Shown one piece after another: positions 36,956 to 46,135 of a stretch of DNA of 64,000 nt. The stretch lies in contig NZ_JASGBJ010000003.1 in assembly GCF_030053415.1 (NCBI RefSeq), positions 186,001-250,000 of the forward strand, written 5' to 3'. Made by a program: the position numbers and the translations under genes. Under the pieces are notes generated by a model, which was given only the letters and a program-made list of their open reading frames with translations, was not told where the DNA came from and made no database searches. Within the stretch, counting starts at the first letter, position 1; each line of letters begins with the position of its first letter. This DNA is from Marinobacter sp. CHS3-4 (lineage in GTDB: Bacteria > Pseudomonadota > Gammaproteobacteria > Pseudomonadales > Oleiphilaceae).

Positions 36956-39817
36956 GTGACCGCTCAAACTGCCCGGATTGCCCTGGATTTTGACGAAGGG
37001 ATCGATCGAAAGACGCTTCGACGGTTGCGGGAGCGTTTTATGGGCGTTAACCGGCAGCGCTGGGAGCGGGCGCGATCTGCGCTGACCTATCGCCAGCAGA
37101 TGGTGCTGGAAATCCTGCCGCTTGTCTTTCACTTGAATCATCCGTCGCTGCCTGGTTACACCGATGGCGGTTGCCCCTATGGCCTGAGTCACTACAAGCC
37201 ATCGGATGAAGTAAAGAATGCCGCCCGCCGGCTCGCACGCACCTTTTCGATGAAAGACGAAGGGCGCCGCCGGCCGGACCTGGAATCCATGTTTCTGATG
37301 GGTAGCCCCGGCACCCTTGGCCATTCGGTTGCCAGCGATCTGGATATCTGGCTGTGCCACCGGCCGGATTTGCCTGCCAAGGGCGTCACCTGCCTTGAGC
37401 GAAAAGCTAAAAAATTGAGTGAGTGGGCGCTTAGTCTCGGTGTTGAGCTTTACGTTTTCGTGTTTTCCGCCGACGACTTCCGTGAGGGGCGACAGCGTGC
37501 TCAGGTCACAGGTGAGAACTGTGGCAGTGCTCAGCATTATCTGCTGCTGGATGAGTTTTACCGAACCGGTATTCACCTCGGCGGGCGCTATCCCCTCTGG
37601 TGGCTGGTGCCGCCGGAAGATGAAGGACGATATGACGAGCGGGCACGCCAGCTCATTGATTGTCGATTTATCAAGGCGGATGAATACATCGATTTCGGCG
37701 CGGTTCCGTCAATCCCGCGAGAGGAATTTCTCGGGGCCGGAGTCTGGCAACTTTACAAGGGGATAGATGCCCCCTGGAAATCGATACTCAAGCTGCTTTT
37801 GATCGAATGTTATGCCCGCGCCGAGGATCGGCCTTTATTGTCGAAGGTGTTCAAACAGGCGGTGTTTTCGGGGATAACTGACGCCAATCGTCTGGATCCT
37901 TACCTGCTGCTTTACGAGCGCCTCGAACAGTGGCTGATCGAGAATAACGCGGAAGATCGACTCGGCCTGGTGCGCCAGAGTCTGTATCTGAAGTCCGGGC
38001 TGCCACTCACCCGAATTAACCCGGCCAGCGCTGGATGGCGCGCTGAGTTGCTGAGCTCGTTGGTTGGTCAGTGGAGTTGGGCAAAAGCGGATATGGAATC
38101 CCTGGATAATCGTCGCCGTTGGCGGGCCGAGGATGTGATGTCCCTGCGTCGGCAAGTGGTGTCAGAGCTGACTCATAGCTATCGGTTGTTGTCGCGCTTG
38201 GCTCGAGAGCATGGAAGTCAGGCGGCGATCAGCAATAACGACATGAATCTGCTTGGGCGCAAACTGTACGCTGCGTTTCAGCGAAAGGCCGGCAAGATCG
38301 AATTGATCAACCCTGGCCTGGCTCCCTCGCTGGCGGAAGAAAACCTGTCTTTTCATCATCAGTCGGAGCAGGGGGAAGGTTCCACCCTGGAAGGCTGGAT
38401 GCTCTACCGGGATCTCGAAGATCCATCGGATGCGATGTGGAAGCCGGTGATACGGCGATCCGGCAATCTGACAGAATTGATGGTGTGGTGCTTCTGCAAT
38501 GGCCTGCTGACCCGCACCACCCGTCTCAATGTCCGGGGTGGCACCAGCAGCGCGACCGTCGGGGAGCTTCGCGATATGGTGGACGCTCTGGCAGATTGCC
38601 TGACCATTCCGATCGAACCCGTGCCGCGGGAGGCACTGTCGCGGGGTGTTCGCCCGTTGCGCCATCTATTGTTCGTTAATGTTGGGGTCGACCCTCAGGC
38701 CCACCTTACTGAGCGGGGGCTGCACAAGCTCAGCGCCCGGCATGATTCCCTGGGATTCAGTGGTGGCCAGGAAAATCTGGTTGTGACCATAGACCAGGTC
38801 ACCTGCAACAGCTGGCACGAGGTCAGTCTCCAGCATTACGCATCGGGTGACACACTGGTGCAGTGCCTGAAGAACATTCTGGCGTCGGTGGCGGCTTCGC
38901 CAGACCAGTTGCCGGACATCCAGGTCCACTGTCATAGCACCGGTCATGGCGCTGCGATTGCCCGCCGCGTTCAGGAATTATTCAATGACGTACTGCGCTC
39001 TTTCTTCGTTGGCGATGCAGGACCGCATCCTCTGAGATATGTGATCCGCATGGATCGCAGGTACTTCCTGCTCAGCTTCAATGGGGCTGAGCCCGGCTTT
39101 ATTGCTCTGGAAAGCAAAGCCGAACTGATGGACGTCCTCGCGCGGCCTCAGGAGCGCTATCTGCCCGTGGTGTTTGATCCTTACGCCATGGGGGACGACC
39201 CACTCCTGCGGACGGTTTGTCATGCCACCGAGCCGGACAACGTGCAGATTTTCTATCGGCTGTCGGGCGACACCGCCTTTCTGTGGGCCGTTGATGAGCT
39301 GGGCGGCGTGTTCTCCTGGCAGCAGCCTTACAGCTCACGTCGCTATTTGTTGGTGCCCTTGCTGCGATTCCTGGAAAACCTGCTGGAGCGCAAACAATTA
39401 AGACAGCTCGACGTGTTTACTGAACCCACCGGTATCAAGTGTTATGAGCTGTCCCAGAGGGACGGCCAGTGGCGTGCCGAGGCACGCCCGGATGCCAGTC
39501 AGCAGGGGGTGTCTCTTTCCGGTCTGGAAGTGCAGGCCGTAGGGGTGCAGGAGGGGGATGTCCGCATCCGTTTTGATATTTTCTGCGCCGATGAGGAGTT
39601 TACGGTTCAGGAATACGGTGACCAGTTGATACCGGCTGTGGCCCACTATATCCGTTCGCTGCGGGGTGGCAAGGAGACTTATCCGGTTTATTTGACCGAT
39701 GTACACTTGCCTCACGATCTGGATCCTCAGGTTTATCAGCAGGATATCCAGACCATTCAGTATCTGTATTACCGTGCCGCACTTGAAGAATCCCTGAATC
39801 GCTATCTCAAAGACTGA
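36956..39817 (+). CDS. cyaA: Class I adenylate cyclase
   Basis: Makes cAMP from ATP; its product acts through Crp/Vfr-type regulators. The 953 residues begin with the N-terminal catalytic domain. The nucleotidyltransferase motif MGSPGTLGHSVASDLDIWLC (near 113-132) has the GS and DxD residues. Further family strings are NCGSAQHYLLLDEFYR and LLLIECYA. The C-terminal regulatory half is large. The start is GTG 36956 with GGAG at 36947-36950. Low-efficiency non-ATG starts are typical of cyaA in enterics. Confidence 0.95.
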   Translation: MTAQTARIALDFDEGIDRKTLRRLRERFMGVNRQRWERARSALTYRQQMVLEILPLVFHLNHPSLPGYTDGGCPYGLSHYKPSDEVKNAARRLARTFSMKDEGRRRPDLESMFLMGSPGTLGHSVASDLDIWLCHRPDLPAKGVTCLERKAKKLSEWALSLGVELYVFVFSADDFREGRQRAQVTGENCGSAQHYLLLDEFYRTGIHLGGRYPLWWLVPPEDEGRYDERARQLIDCRFIKADEYIDFGAVPSIPREEFLGAGVWQLYKGIDAPWKSILKLLLIECYARAEDRPLLSKVFKQAVFSGITDANRLDPYLLLYERLEQWLIENNAEDRLGLVRQSLYLKSGLPLTRINPASAGWRAELLSSLVGQWSWAKADMESLDNRRRWRAEDVMSLRRQVVSELTHSYRLLSRLAREHGSQAAISNNDMNLLGRKLYAAFQRKAGKIELINPGLAPSLAEENLSFHHQSEQGEGSTLEGWMLYRDLEDPSDAMWKPVIRRSGNLTELMVWCFCNGLLTRTTRLNVRGGTSSATVGELRDMVDALADCLTIPIEPVPREALSRGVRPLRHLLFVNVGVDPQAHLTERGLHKLSARHDSLGFSGGQENLVVTIDQVTCNSWHEVSLQHYASGDTLVQCLKNILASVAASPDQLPDIQVHCHSTGHGAAIARRVQELFNDVLRSFFVGDAGPHPLRYVIRMDRRYFLLSFNGAEPGFIALESKAELMDVLARPQERYLPVVFDPYAMGDDPLLRTVCHATEPDNVQIFYRLSGDTAFLWAVDELGGVFSWQQPYSSRRYLLVPLLRFLENLLERKQLRQLDVFTEPTGIKCYELSQRDGQWRAEARPDASQQGVSLSGLEVQAVGVQEGDVRIRFDIFCADEEFTVQEYGDQLIPAVAHYIRSLRGGKETYPVYLTDVHLPHDLDPQVYQQDIQTIQYLYYRAALEESLNRYLKD

Positions 39818-39891
39818 GTGTTTTCCCTTCTCGCCGGGCGGCCCCCGGCTCAGGTATACTGCGCCCATCAAGATAAACAGGGGCTACAGGC

Positions 39892-40044
39892 ATGAAGGCC
39901 GGGCTGACAATGGTATTACTCCTGACGTTGATGGGCACGCTCGCCGGGACTCTGTCTGGTTGTGGCCAGAAGGGACCGCTGTATCGGGAGGTGCCCTCTG
40001 AGGCCGACACCGATGAAACCGAGCGCAAGCGGGAAGAAGGCTGA
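39892..40044 (+). CDS. lptM: LptM (YifL)-type small lipoprotein
   Basis: A 50-residue lipoprotein. The signal helix ends in LSGC (Cys24), followed at once by GQKGPLY, the strongly conserved LptM signature. In E. coli LptM binds the LPS translocon LptDE and helps disulfide maturation of LptD. The rest is a charged, probably disordered tail. ACAGG lies just upstream of the ATG. As in enterics and pseudomonads it precedes lysA/dapF, which supports the call. Confidence 0.88.
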   Translation: MKAGLTMVLLLTLMGTLAGTLSGCGQKGPLYREVPSEADTDETERKREEG

Positions 40045-40129
40045 TGATTGTTGGGCCAGCCAGTTGATCATTGCCGAATGAATAGCCTGAGCAAGTAGCC
40101 AGATTGAATAGAACTGTATAGAGAGCTCC

Positions 40130-41380
40130 ATGGATCATTTTAATTACCGCGATGGCGAACTTTACGCCGAAGACGTCCCCGTTGCGGATATTGCCGCCCG
40201 GTTCGGGACCCCGGCGTACGTCTATTCCCGTGCCACCCTTGAGCGGCACTATCGTGCCTACGACGAGGCTCTGGCAGGGCGTCCACATCTCGTGTGTTAC
40301 GCGGTGAAAGCCAATAGCAACCTTGCGGTCCTTAATGTGCTGGCGCGGCTGGGTGCAGGATTCGATATTGTCTCCGCGGGCGAGTTGGAGCGCGTTATCC
40401 GTGCCGGTGGCGACCCTGCCAAAGTGGTGTTTTCCGGGGTTGGTAAGCAGCGCTGGGAGATGAAGCGGGCGCTTGAGGTTGGTGTGCGCTGCTTTAACGT
40501 TGAATCGGATACCGAGCTGGACCGGCTGAATGAAGTGGCTGGCGAGCTGGGCGTTAAAGCGCCGATATCTCTTCGCGTCAATCCAGATGTAGATGCCGGG
40601 ACGCATCCTTACATCTCCACTGGGCTGAAGGAAAACAAGTTCGGTATTGATATTGCCGAAGCGCCCGCCGTTTACGAGCGCGCTGCCGGCATGGCCAATT
40701 TGGACATTCAGGGGGTGGATTGCCACATTGGCTCACAGCTCACCTCGGTGTCGCCCTTCCTGGATGCGCTCGATCGAGTGCTGGCACTGATCGACTCCCT
40801 GGCTGAAAAGCAGATTGTGATTCGCCACCTGGATATGGGCGGCGGTCTGGGCGTGACCTACGAAGACGAGCATCCTCCGCAGCCGTCTGATTATGTGACA
40901 GCTCTGGCAGAGCGACTGGGTAACCGTCAGCTGGAGCTCATCATGGAGCCGGGGCGCTCGATTGCGGCCAACGCTGGCATCCTCCTGACCCGGGTGGAAT
41001 TCCTCAAGTGTACCGAGCACCGTAATTTCGCCATTATTGACGCCGCGATGAACGATCTCATTCGGCCGGCACTCTACAGCGCCTGGCAGGCCATTATTCC
41101 GGCAAAGCCCCACAATGATGTCGAGGAAAAGCACTGGGACCTGGTCGGGCCGGTTTGTGAAACCGGGGATTTTCTGGGTAAGGACAGGGCTCTGCGCCTC
41201 CAGGCCAACGACTTGCTGGCCGTTCGCTCGGCAGGTGCCTACGGATTCGTGATGAGCTCCAATTACAACACCCGTAACCGTCCTCCTGAGTTGATGGTCG
41301 ACGGCAGTGAGGTCCACGTGGTTCGCCGTCGTGAAAGTCTCGAAGAGCAGCTTGCACCTGAAAGCTGTCTGCCAGAATGA
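40130..41380 (+). CDS. lysA: Diaminopimelate decarboxylase
   Basis: PLP enzyme for the last step of lysine synthesis. The 416 residues are of fold type III: PLP lysine Lys60 in [35 protein letters not shown] and the C-terminal [10 protein letters not shown] and [14 protein letters not shown]. It lies between lptM and dapF and overlaps the possible upstream start of dapF. Confidence 0.96.
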   Translation: MDHFNYRDGELYAEDVPVADIAARFGTPAYVYSRATLERHYRAYDEALAGRPHLVCYAVKANSNLAVLNVLARLGAGFDIVSAGELERVIRAGGDPAKVVFSGVGKQRWEMKRALEVGVRCFNVESDTELDRLNEVAGELGVKAPISLRVNPDVDAGTHPYISTGLKENKFGIDIAEAPAVYERAAGMANLDIQGVDCHIGSQLTSVSPFLDALDRVLALIDSLAEKQIVIRHLDMGGGLGVTYEDEHPPQPSDYVTALAERLGNRQLELIMEPGRSIAANAGILLTRVEFLKCTEHRNFAIIDAAMNDLIRPALYSAWQAIIPAKPHNDVEEKHWDLVGPVCETGDFLGKDRALRLQANDLLAVRSAGAYGFVMSSNYNTRNRPPELMVDGSEVHVVRRRESLEEQLAPESCLPE

Positions 41381-41424
41381 ACGGCGGCCAGATGGAAGTG
41401 TCCCAGAATGATGGGGAGAGCAGT

Positions 41425-42360
41425 ATGAGTCAGCCAAGACGCGGCCCCCAGCTCAACTTCACCAAGATGCACGGGCTGGGCAACGATTTCATGGTGGTGG
41501 ATGCCATCAGCCAGCCGTTCCGTCTGCGCACAGACATGATCCGGGAGCTGGCCAATCGCAATTTTGGCATCGGATTCGACCAGTTACTGGTGGTTGAGCC
41601 GCCAGGGCTGCCCGACGTGGATTTCCGCTATCGGATTTTCAACAGTGATGGTTCCGAGGTAGAACAATGTGGCAATGGCGCTCGCTGTTTTGCCCGCTTT
41701 GTTCGCGATCAGCGTTTGACCAACAAGAAGGTCATCCGGGTGCAAACTGCCAAGGGTGTCATCGAACTGAGAATGGGCAAAGGCGGCATGGTAACCGTCG
41801 ATATGGGCGTTCCGGAGCTGAATCCTCCTGCGATTCCTTTTGCCGCTGACCGGCGCAAAGACGTTTACACCGTGGAGGTAGGTGACGAAACCGTGGAGCT
41901 TAGTGCCATTTCGATGGGTAACCCACATGGGGTTCTGTTGGTGGATGATGTTGATACCGCGCCGGTGCTGGAACTTGGCCCGAAGCTGGAAAGTCATCCC
42001 CGGTTCCCGGCCCGTGCCAATATTGGCTTTCTTCAGGTCGTGGACCGTAGCCACGTGCGCTTGAGAGTCTATGAGCGCGGCGCAGGTGAAACGCTGGCCT
42101 GTGGCAGTGGCGCCTGTGCCGCGGTTGTTGCCGGTCGCTTACGCGGGTTGCTGGATGCCCGTGTCGAACTGGAACTGCGCGGTGGCAAGCTGGTCATCGA
42201 ATGGCAGGGTGAGGGGGCGCCTGTTATGATGGAAGGGTTCGCCACCACTGTCTTTGAAGGCCAGTTGCGGCTGCCCGGTGATGCCGGGCCAAGGCGTCGC
42301 AGAGGCGGAAGCCAGAATAAAAATCCTCGTGGCCGTCAACAGGCCACTGCAAGGCGCTGA
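41425..42360 (+). CDS. dapF: Diaminopimelate epimerase with basic C-terminal tail
   Basis: Converts LL- to meso-diaminopimelate for lysine and peptidoglycan. The two catalytic cysteines are present: Cys82 in EQCGNGARC and Cys226 in [12 protein letters not shown] 41425 has GGGGAGAG upstream and starts just before [11 protein letters not shown]; an in-frame ATG at 41377 overlaps lysA by 4 nt and is less likely. At 311 residues it is about 35 longer than the enteric enzyme because of a tail rich in Arg, Gly, Gln and Asn ([17 protein letters not shown]). Confidence 0.95.
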   Translation: MSQPRRGPQLNFTKMHGLGNDFMVVDAISQPFRLRTDMIRELANRNFGIGFDQLLVVEPPGLPDVDFRYRIFNSDGSEVEQCGNGARCFARFVRDQRLTNKKVIRVQTAKGVIELRMGKGGMVTVDMGVPELNPPAIPFAADRRKDVYTVEVGDETVELSAISMGNPHGVLLVDDVDTAPVLELGPKLESHPRFPARANIGFLQVVDRSHVRLRVYERGAGETLACGSGACAAVVAGRLRGLLDARVELELRGGKLVIEWQGEGAPVMMEGFATTVFEGQLRLPGDAGPRRRRGGSQNKNPRGRQQATARR

Positions 42361-42397
42361 TCGCCAGAGGCGAGCGCCTGACCGTCAGGAGACAAGC

Positions 42398-43165
42398 ATG
42401 ACAGACCAAACGGCCCGTCAGAAGGCCGCTGACCTCGATCCGGAATCAGTTGCGGAGTATCTTCGTCAGAATCCGGATTTCTTTGTGGATCAGGACGAAT
42501 TGCTGCGCAGTCTGACGCTTCCTCACGACAGTGGAAAAGCCATCTCCCTGGTTGAACGGCAGGTTCATCTGTTTCGAGAGCAGAGAGATACGCTTCGCCA
42601 GGAACTGGTGGATCTGGTGTCCATTGCCCGTCATAACGACCGTTTATTTGAAAAGAGCAAACGCTTGTTGATGCAGATCATCGAAGCGCGCAATCTGAAC
42701 GATATGGCCGCGGCGGTGGATGACAGCATTCGCGGCGATTTCGGCCTGGATGCCGCATCGGTCATTCTGTTCACCGATCAGAAAGTGTCCACCAACGGAC
42801 AGGGTGCCCTGCATGTGGTCTCTCCCGATCAGGCCCGGGAGCGGCTGGGTGGTCTTCTGGAAGGTGAGCGGGCTGTGTGTGGACAGTTCCGTGAAAGTGA
42901 GCGCAGCTTCCTGTTCCCGGATCGGGAAGAGCCAATTGCCTCTGTCGCACTGGTGCCCCTGAGGGCGTATGAGCCGGCGGCCGGCACAGAAGACCTGGTG
43001 GGTGTGTTTGCTGTTGGGAGCTGCCAGACCGGTTATTTTGACCAGAGCATGGGGTCGCTGTTCCTGACTTATATCAGCGATACCCTTAGCCGTTTGTTGC
43101 CGCCGATTCTTCAGCGGCACGCGTCCGCGGCGCCTGTCGCAGAGCCGCTTGCGGAGTCCCGCTAA
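42398..43165 (+). CDS. DUF484 family protein
   Basis: A 255-residue cytosolic protein of the DUF484 family (YigA in E. coli), which has a GAF-like fold. The opening VAEYLRQNPDFFVDQDELL and the following helix LVERQVHLFREQRDTLRQEL are typical. No enzymatic motif is visible. It is always found between dapF and xerC in this group. AGGAGACA precedes ATG 42398. Confidence 0.9.
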   Translation: MTDQTARQKAADLDPESVAEYLRQNPDFFVDQDELLRSLTLPHDSGKAISLVERQVHLFREQRDTLRQELVDLVSIARHNDRLFEKSKRLLMQIIEARNLNDMAAAVDDSIRGDFGLDAASVILFTDQKVSTNGQGALHVVSPDQARERLGGLLEGERAVCGQFRESERSFLFPDREEPIASVALVPLRAYEPAAGTEDLVGVFAVGSCQTGYFDQSMGSLFLTYISDTLSRLLPPILQRHASAAPVAEPLAESR

Positions 43166-43167
43166 TA

Positions 43168-44124
43168 ATGGCGCAGCCCGGCGCTGATCATGGCCTGGCT
43201 GCCGTACTTGCGGAGCCACTCCAGGGCTTCATTCGTTACCTCTCCTCCGAAAAGCGCCACGCGGCTCACACCTGTAAAAGCTATCAGGACGATATCCTTC
43301 GTTTTGGCCAATGGGCCATTGAAACCGAATCCTGCCGTGCCTGGGCTGATCTGACTACCCACCATCTTCGTCGCTATGTGGCCGCCCTGAGCCGGGCGGG
43401 TCTCGGTGGCCGGAGCATAGCTCGGCACCTCTCTGCCATACGGCGTTTCTACGATTATCTGCTGAGGGAACACCTGGCCAAAGACAATCCGGTCATTGAC
43501 GTGCGTGCGCCGAAGGCTGCCCGCCGATTGCCTCGTGTGGCGGATGTAGACCAATTAAGCCAGCTTCTGGATGCCACCCCTGATGACCCGCTCGAAGCCC
43601 GGGATCTTTGCATGTTCGAACTATTGTATTCCTCAGGGCTGCGACTGTCCGAGCTGTCGAACCTGGATCTGACGTCCATTGATCGCCGCGGTGGAGAAGT
43701 TCGTGTCCTTGGTAAGGGCAGTAAAGAGCGAGTGTTGCCCGTCGGGCGCCGGGCGCTGGAGGCCTTGGCCCGATGGCTGGATCTGCGGCCGCAACTTGCC
43801 GTCTCAAACGAGCCTGCACTGTTTGTCAGCCGCCGTGGTGAGCGTCTCAGTAATCGAAGCATTCAGTCCCGTTTGCGGCGCTGGGGCGTCAAGAACGGCG
43901 CCGACCAGCGACTGCATCCGCATCTGCTTCGCCACTCGTTCGCCAGCCATATGCTCGAATCCAGTGGCGACCTGCGTGCGGTTCAGGAATTATTGGGTCA
44001 TGCTGATATCAGTACCACGCAGATCTATACTCATCTGGATTTCCAGCATCTGGCGAAGGTGTATGATCAAAGCCATCCCCGGGCGCGTCGAGTTCGTAGC
44101 AAACCAGATGGTTCGAAGAGTTGA
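43168..44124 (+). CDS. xerC: Tyrosine recombinase XerC
   Basis: Resolves chromosome dimers at dif together with XerD. The 318 residues contain the full catalytic set: Arg159 (SSGLRLSEL), Lys183 (LGKGSKER), His252 and Arg255 (HPHLLRHSFA), His278 (LLGHADIS) and Tyr287 (QIYTHL). The N-terminal SAM-like domain is complete. It starts 2 nt after the DUF484 stop. The location in the dapF cluster identifies the housekeeping XerC and argues against a mobile integrase. Confidence 0.95.
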   Translation: MAQPGADHGLAAVLAEPLQGFIRYLSSEKRHAAHTCKSYQDDILRFGQWAIETESCRAWADLTTHHLRRYVAALSRAGLGGRSIARHLSAIRRFYDYLLREHLAKDNPVIDVRAPKAARRLPRVADVDQLSQLLDATPDDPLEARDLCMFELLYSSGLRLSELSNLDLTSIDRRGGEVRVLGKGSKERVLPVGRRALEALARWLDLRPQLAVSNEPALFVSRRGERLSNRSIQSRLRRWGVKNGADQRLHPHLLRHSFASHMLESSGDLRAVQELLGHADISTTQIYTHLDFQHLAKVYDQSHPRARRVRSKPDGSKS

Positions 44125-44147
44125 ATTTGGCGAGGAGGGGGAGATAA

Positions 44148-45815
44148 ATGCCATCGGATTCGTCCTGGAAGGACAAGTATCTGAAAGAACTTGAAGACGC
44201 CGAAGCGCGTGAGGCGCATTGGGATGCCCAGCGCAATTTGCTTCAGCGTATGCTGGTTCGCACCAGCCTGGCTTCCGAGGGGCAGAGTCGGGAACTGGAC
44301 CATTTGCTCTCCCGGTTGCGGGATGAATTACGGAAGGATTCACTGAATGCCCGCGCCTGGCAGGACCTTCAGGAGCGAATTGACCGTAAGGTATCGGCGC
44401 TGGATGAGCGTAAATCTGAAACCGACAAGGCATTGCGCAGCGCGTTCGAAAAACTGTTATCTGAACTCCGCAGTCACGGCGCCTTTGACGCTGTCAGGGA
44501 TCGTCTGAAAGACCTCGAAAAACGCCTTCGCAAGCCGGAAACCCTTCGCAACACATTCAACGACTGGCTGATCGACTTTGCCAGCGTACTCAAGGCGGGA
44601 CTTGCCGATTCTCCTGGCGACCGGGGCACTGCGCAGAAAGGAATGTTCAGCAGATTATTCGGCCGGTCAGATGACACCACGCCTGAGCCGGATGCAGCGC
44701 CACGTTCACCGGACACCCAGTCCATTGTCGAGTTGGAAGCTCAGGGTGAGGAGGAGTCGGATCAGAGGCTTCGAATTGCCCGCCGGGTTGGCGAGCTGCT
44801 CGGCCAGATGTTGGAGCAGGTATCTCTGGAACCCGCGGCAGAAACCCGGGCGCGCCGCCTTCGAGAGAGTTTGATGGCCAGTGATGACTGGGATGAACTC
44901 CGGGAAGGACTGAGTGGGGTTGCTGAACTGGTCATCGCCGCAGTGACACGAAGCCAGCGCGAATTCGAGGGGTTTCTCCGACGCCTGGATGAACGCCTGG
45001 AAACTCTGAGGCAGTATTTCGCAGAGCAGGAAAATGCACAGGCGGGCCGCATGGGTGCGTCTGAAGAGCTGGATCAGGAGATCAAGCAAGAGCTCGAAGC
45101 CTTCGGTCGAAAAGTTGAGGATAGCCAGGATTTTGACGGGCTGAAAGCTTCGGTTTCCGGACACCTGAAATCCATTCGTGAGGCGGTGGGCCGGTTTAGG
45201 ACCAAGGAAACTGAGCGAGAGAAATATCTGTCAGAGCAGCTGGCGACCATGCATGAAAAGATGGCGGCCATGGAAACACAAGCGGAGCAAGTTCGTGGAG
45301 AGCTAAAAGAGCAACGCCGACGAGCCATGACCGATGTGCTGACTGAACTGCCAAACCGGGAAGCCTGGCAGGATCGGCTGGAAATAGAGCACCAGCGCTG
45401 GACACGCTACAACAATCCACTGACGCTTGCGGTTCTGGATATCGATTTCTTCAAGCGGGTCAATGACTCCTTTGGCCACAAAGCGGGCGACCGGGTATTA
45501 CAGCTGGTGGCCAAGGCGTTGAGAGATCGGCTGCGCAAAACTGACTTCATTGCCAGGTTTGGTGGGGAAGAGTTCGTGCTTTTGTTCCCGGAAACAGAGG
45601 CGCATTCCGCCAAGAACGTGCTGGACGGTCTGCGGGAGCACATCAAGGCTTTACCGTTCCATTTTCGCGGCGAGCCCGTGTCGGTGTCTTTCTCAGCAGG
45701 TATCGCTGAGTTTAAATCCGATGATCAAGCCGATGAGGTTTTTGACCGGGCTGATCGCTCCCTCTACCAGGCAAAGAAATCGGGCCGCGATCAGGTATGC
45801 ATTGCCGGTCAGTAG
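44148..45815 (+). CDS. Soluble diguanylate cyclase with long helical N-terminus
   Basis: A 555-residue protein without TM segments. Residues 1-380 are highly charged and helical, with coiled-coil stretches (about 10-110 and 335-385), and carry no sensor domain that I recognise. The C-terminal GGDEF domain has GGEEF (472-476), the I-site RKTD (463-466) and the upstream DIDFFKRVNDSFGHKAGD, so it should be active and product-inhibited. GAGGGGGAG precedes ATG 44148. It follows xerC at 23 nt and is convergent with a DUF2789 gene. Confidence 0.9.
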   Translation: MPSDSSWKDKYLKELEDAEAREAHWDAQRNLLQRMLVRTSLASEGQSRELDHLLSRLRDELRKDSLNARAWQDLQERIDRKVSALDERKSETDKALRSAFEKLLSELRSHGAFDAVRDRLKDLEKRLRKPETLRNTFNDWLIDFASVLKAGLADSPGDRGTAQKGMFSRLFGRSDDTTPEPDAAPRSPDTQSIVELEAQGEEESDQRLRIARRVGELLGQMLEQVSLEPAAETRARRLRESLMASDDWDELREGLSGVAELVIAAVTRSQREFEGFLRRLDERLETLRQYFAEQENAQAGRMGASEELDQEIKQELEAFGRKVEDSQDFDGLKASVSGHLKSIREAVGRFRTKETEREKYLSEQLATMHEKMAAMETQAEQVRGELKEQRRRAMTDVLTELPNREAWQDRLEIEHQRWTRYNNPLTLAVLDIDFFKRVNDSFGHKAGDRVLQLVAKALRDRLRKTDFIARFGGEEFVLLFPETEAHSAKNVLDGLREHIKALPFHFRGEPVSVSFSAGIAEFKSDDQADEVFDRADRSLYQAKKSGRDQVCIAGQ

Positions 45816-45817
45816 AA

Positions 45818-46051
45818 TCAGTGGCGTAATTGCGCGTCCAGTTCGTCGATGATTTCCGCCCAGTCAGAGTCGTCTTCGAGGCCCTCTTCCAGGAACAGCG
45901 ACTGGCTCTCTGACCAGAAGGGCGCATCCTGTACCGCGATCTCTGAAGGCAATGGCGAATGGCGCGTAATAAAGTCCTCGATGCTTGCCTGATCTGAGGG
46001 AATGCCCAGCTGTTCGAAAAGGGTTGAGAGCGTGTGTTTGCTGGTATCCAT
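45818..46051 (-). CDS. DUF2789 family small protein
   Basis: A 77-residue acidic cytosolic protein. HTLSTLFEQLGIPSDQASIE, APFWSESQSLFLEE and DWAEIIDELDAQLR fit the DUF2789 family of gammaproteobacteria. Function unknown to me. It ends 2 nt from the convergent cyclase gene. Confidence 0.75.
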   Translation of the reverse strand: MDTSKHTLSTLFEQLGIPSDQASIEDFITRHSPLPSEIAVQDAPFWSESQSLFLEEGLEDDSDWAEIIDELDAQLRH

Positions 46052-46135
46052 GGTGAGTCAGCTACTCCTGAATGCAATCCGTGAATTTAGTCGGTATGGT
46101 TTTCACAACTCTAGTCTAACGCAAAAGGATATCCA

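Noticed and set aside
39833..39849. GC hairpin after cyaA as terminator
   Set aside because: The 6-bp stem has no T-run, and lptM follows closely.
43168..44124. Integrase marking a mobile element
   Set aside because: The recombinase is housekeeping XerC in its conserved dapF-DUF484-xerC context, and no element boundaries or tRNA are nearby.
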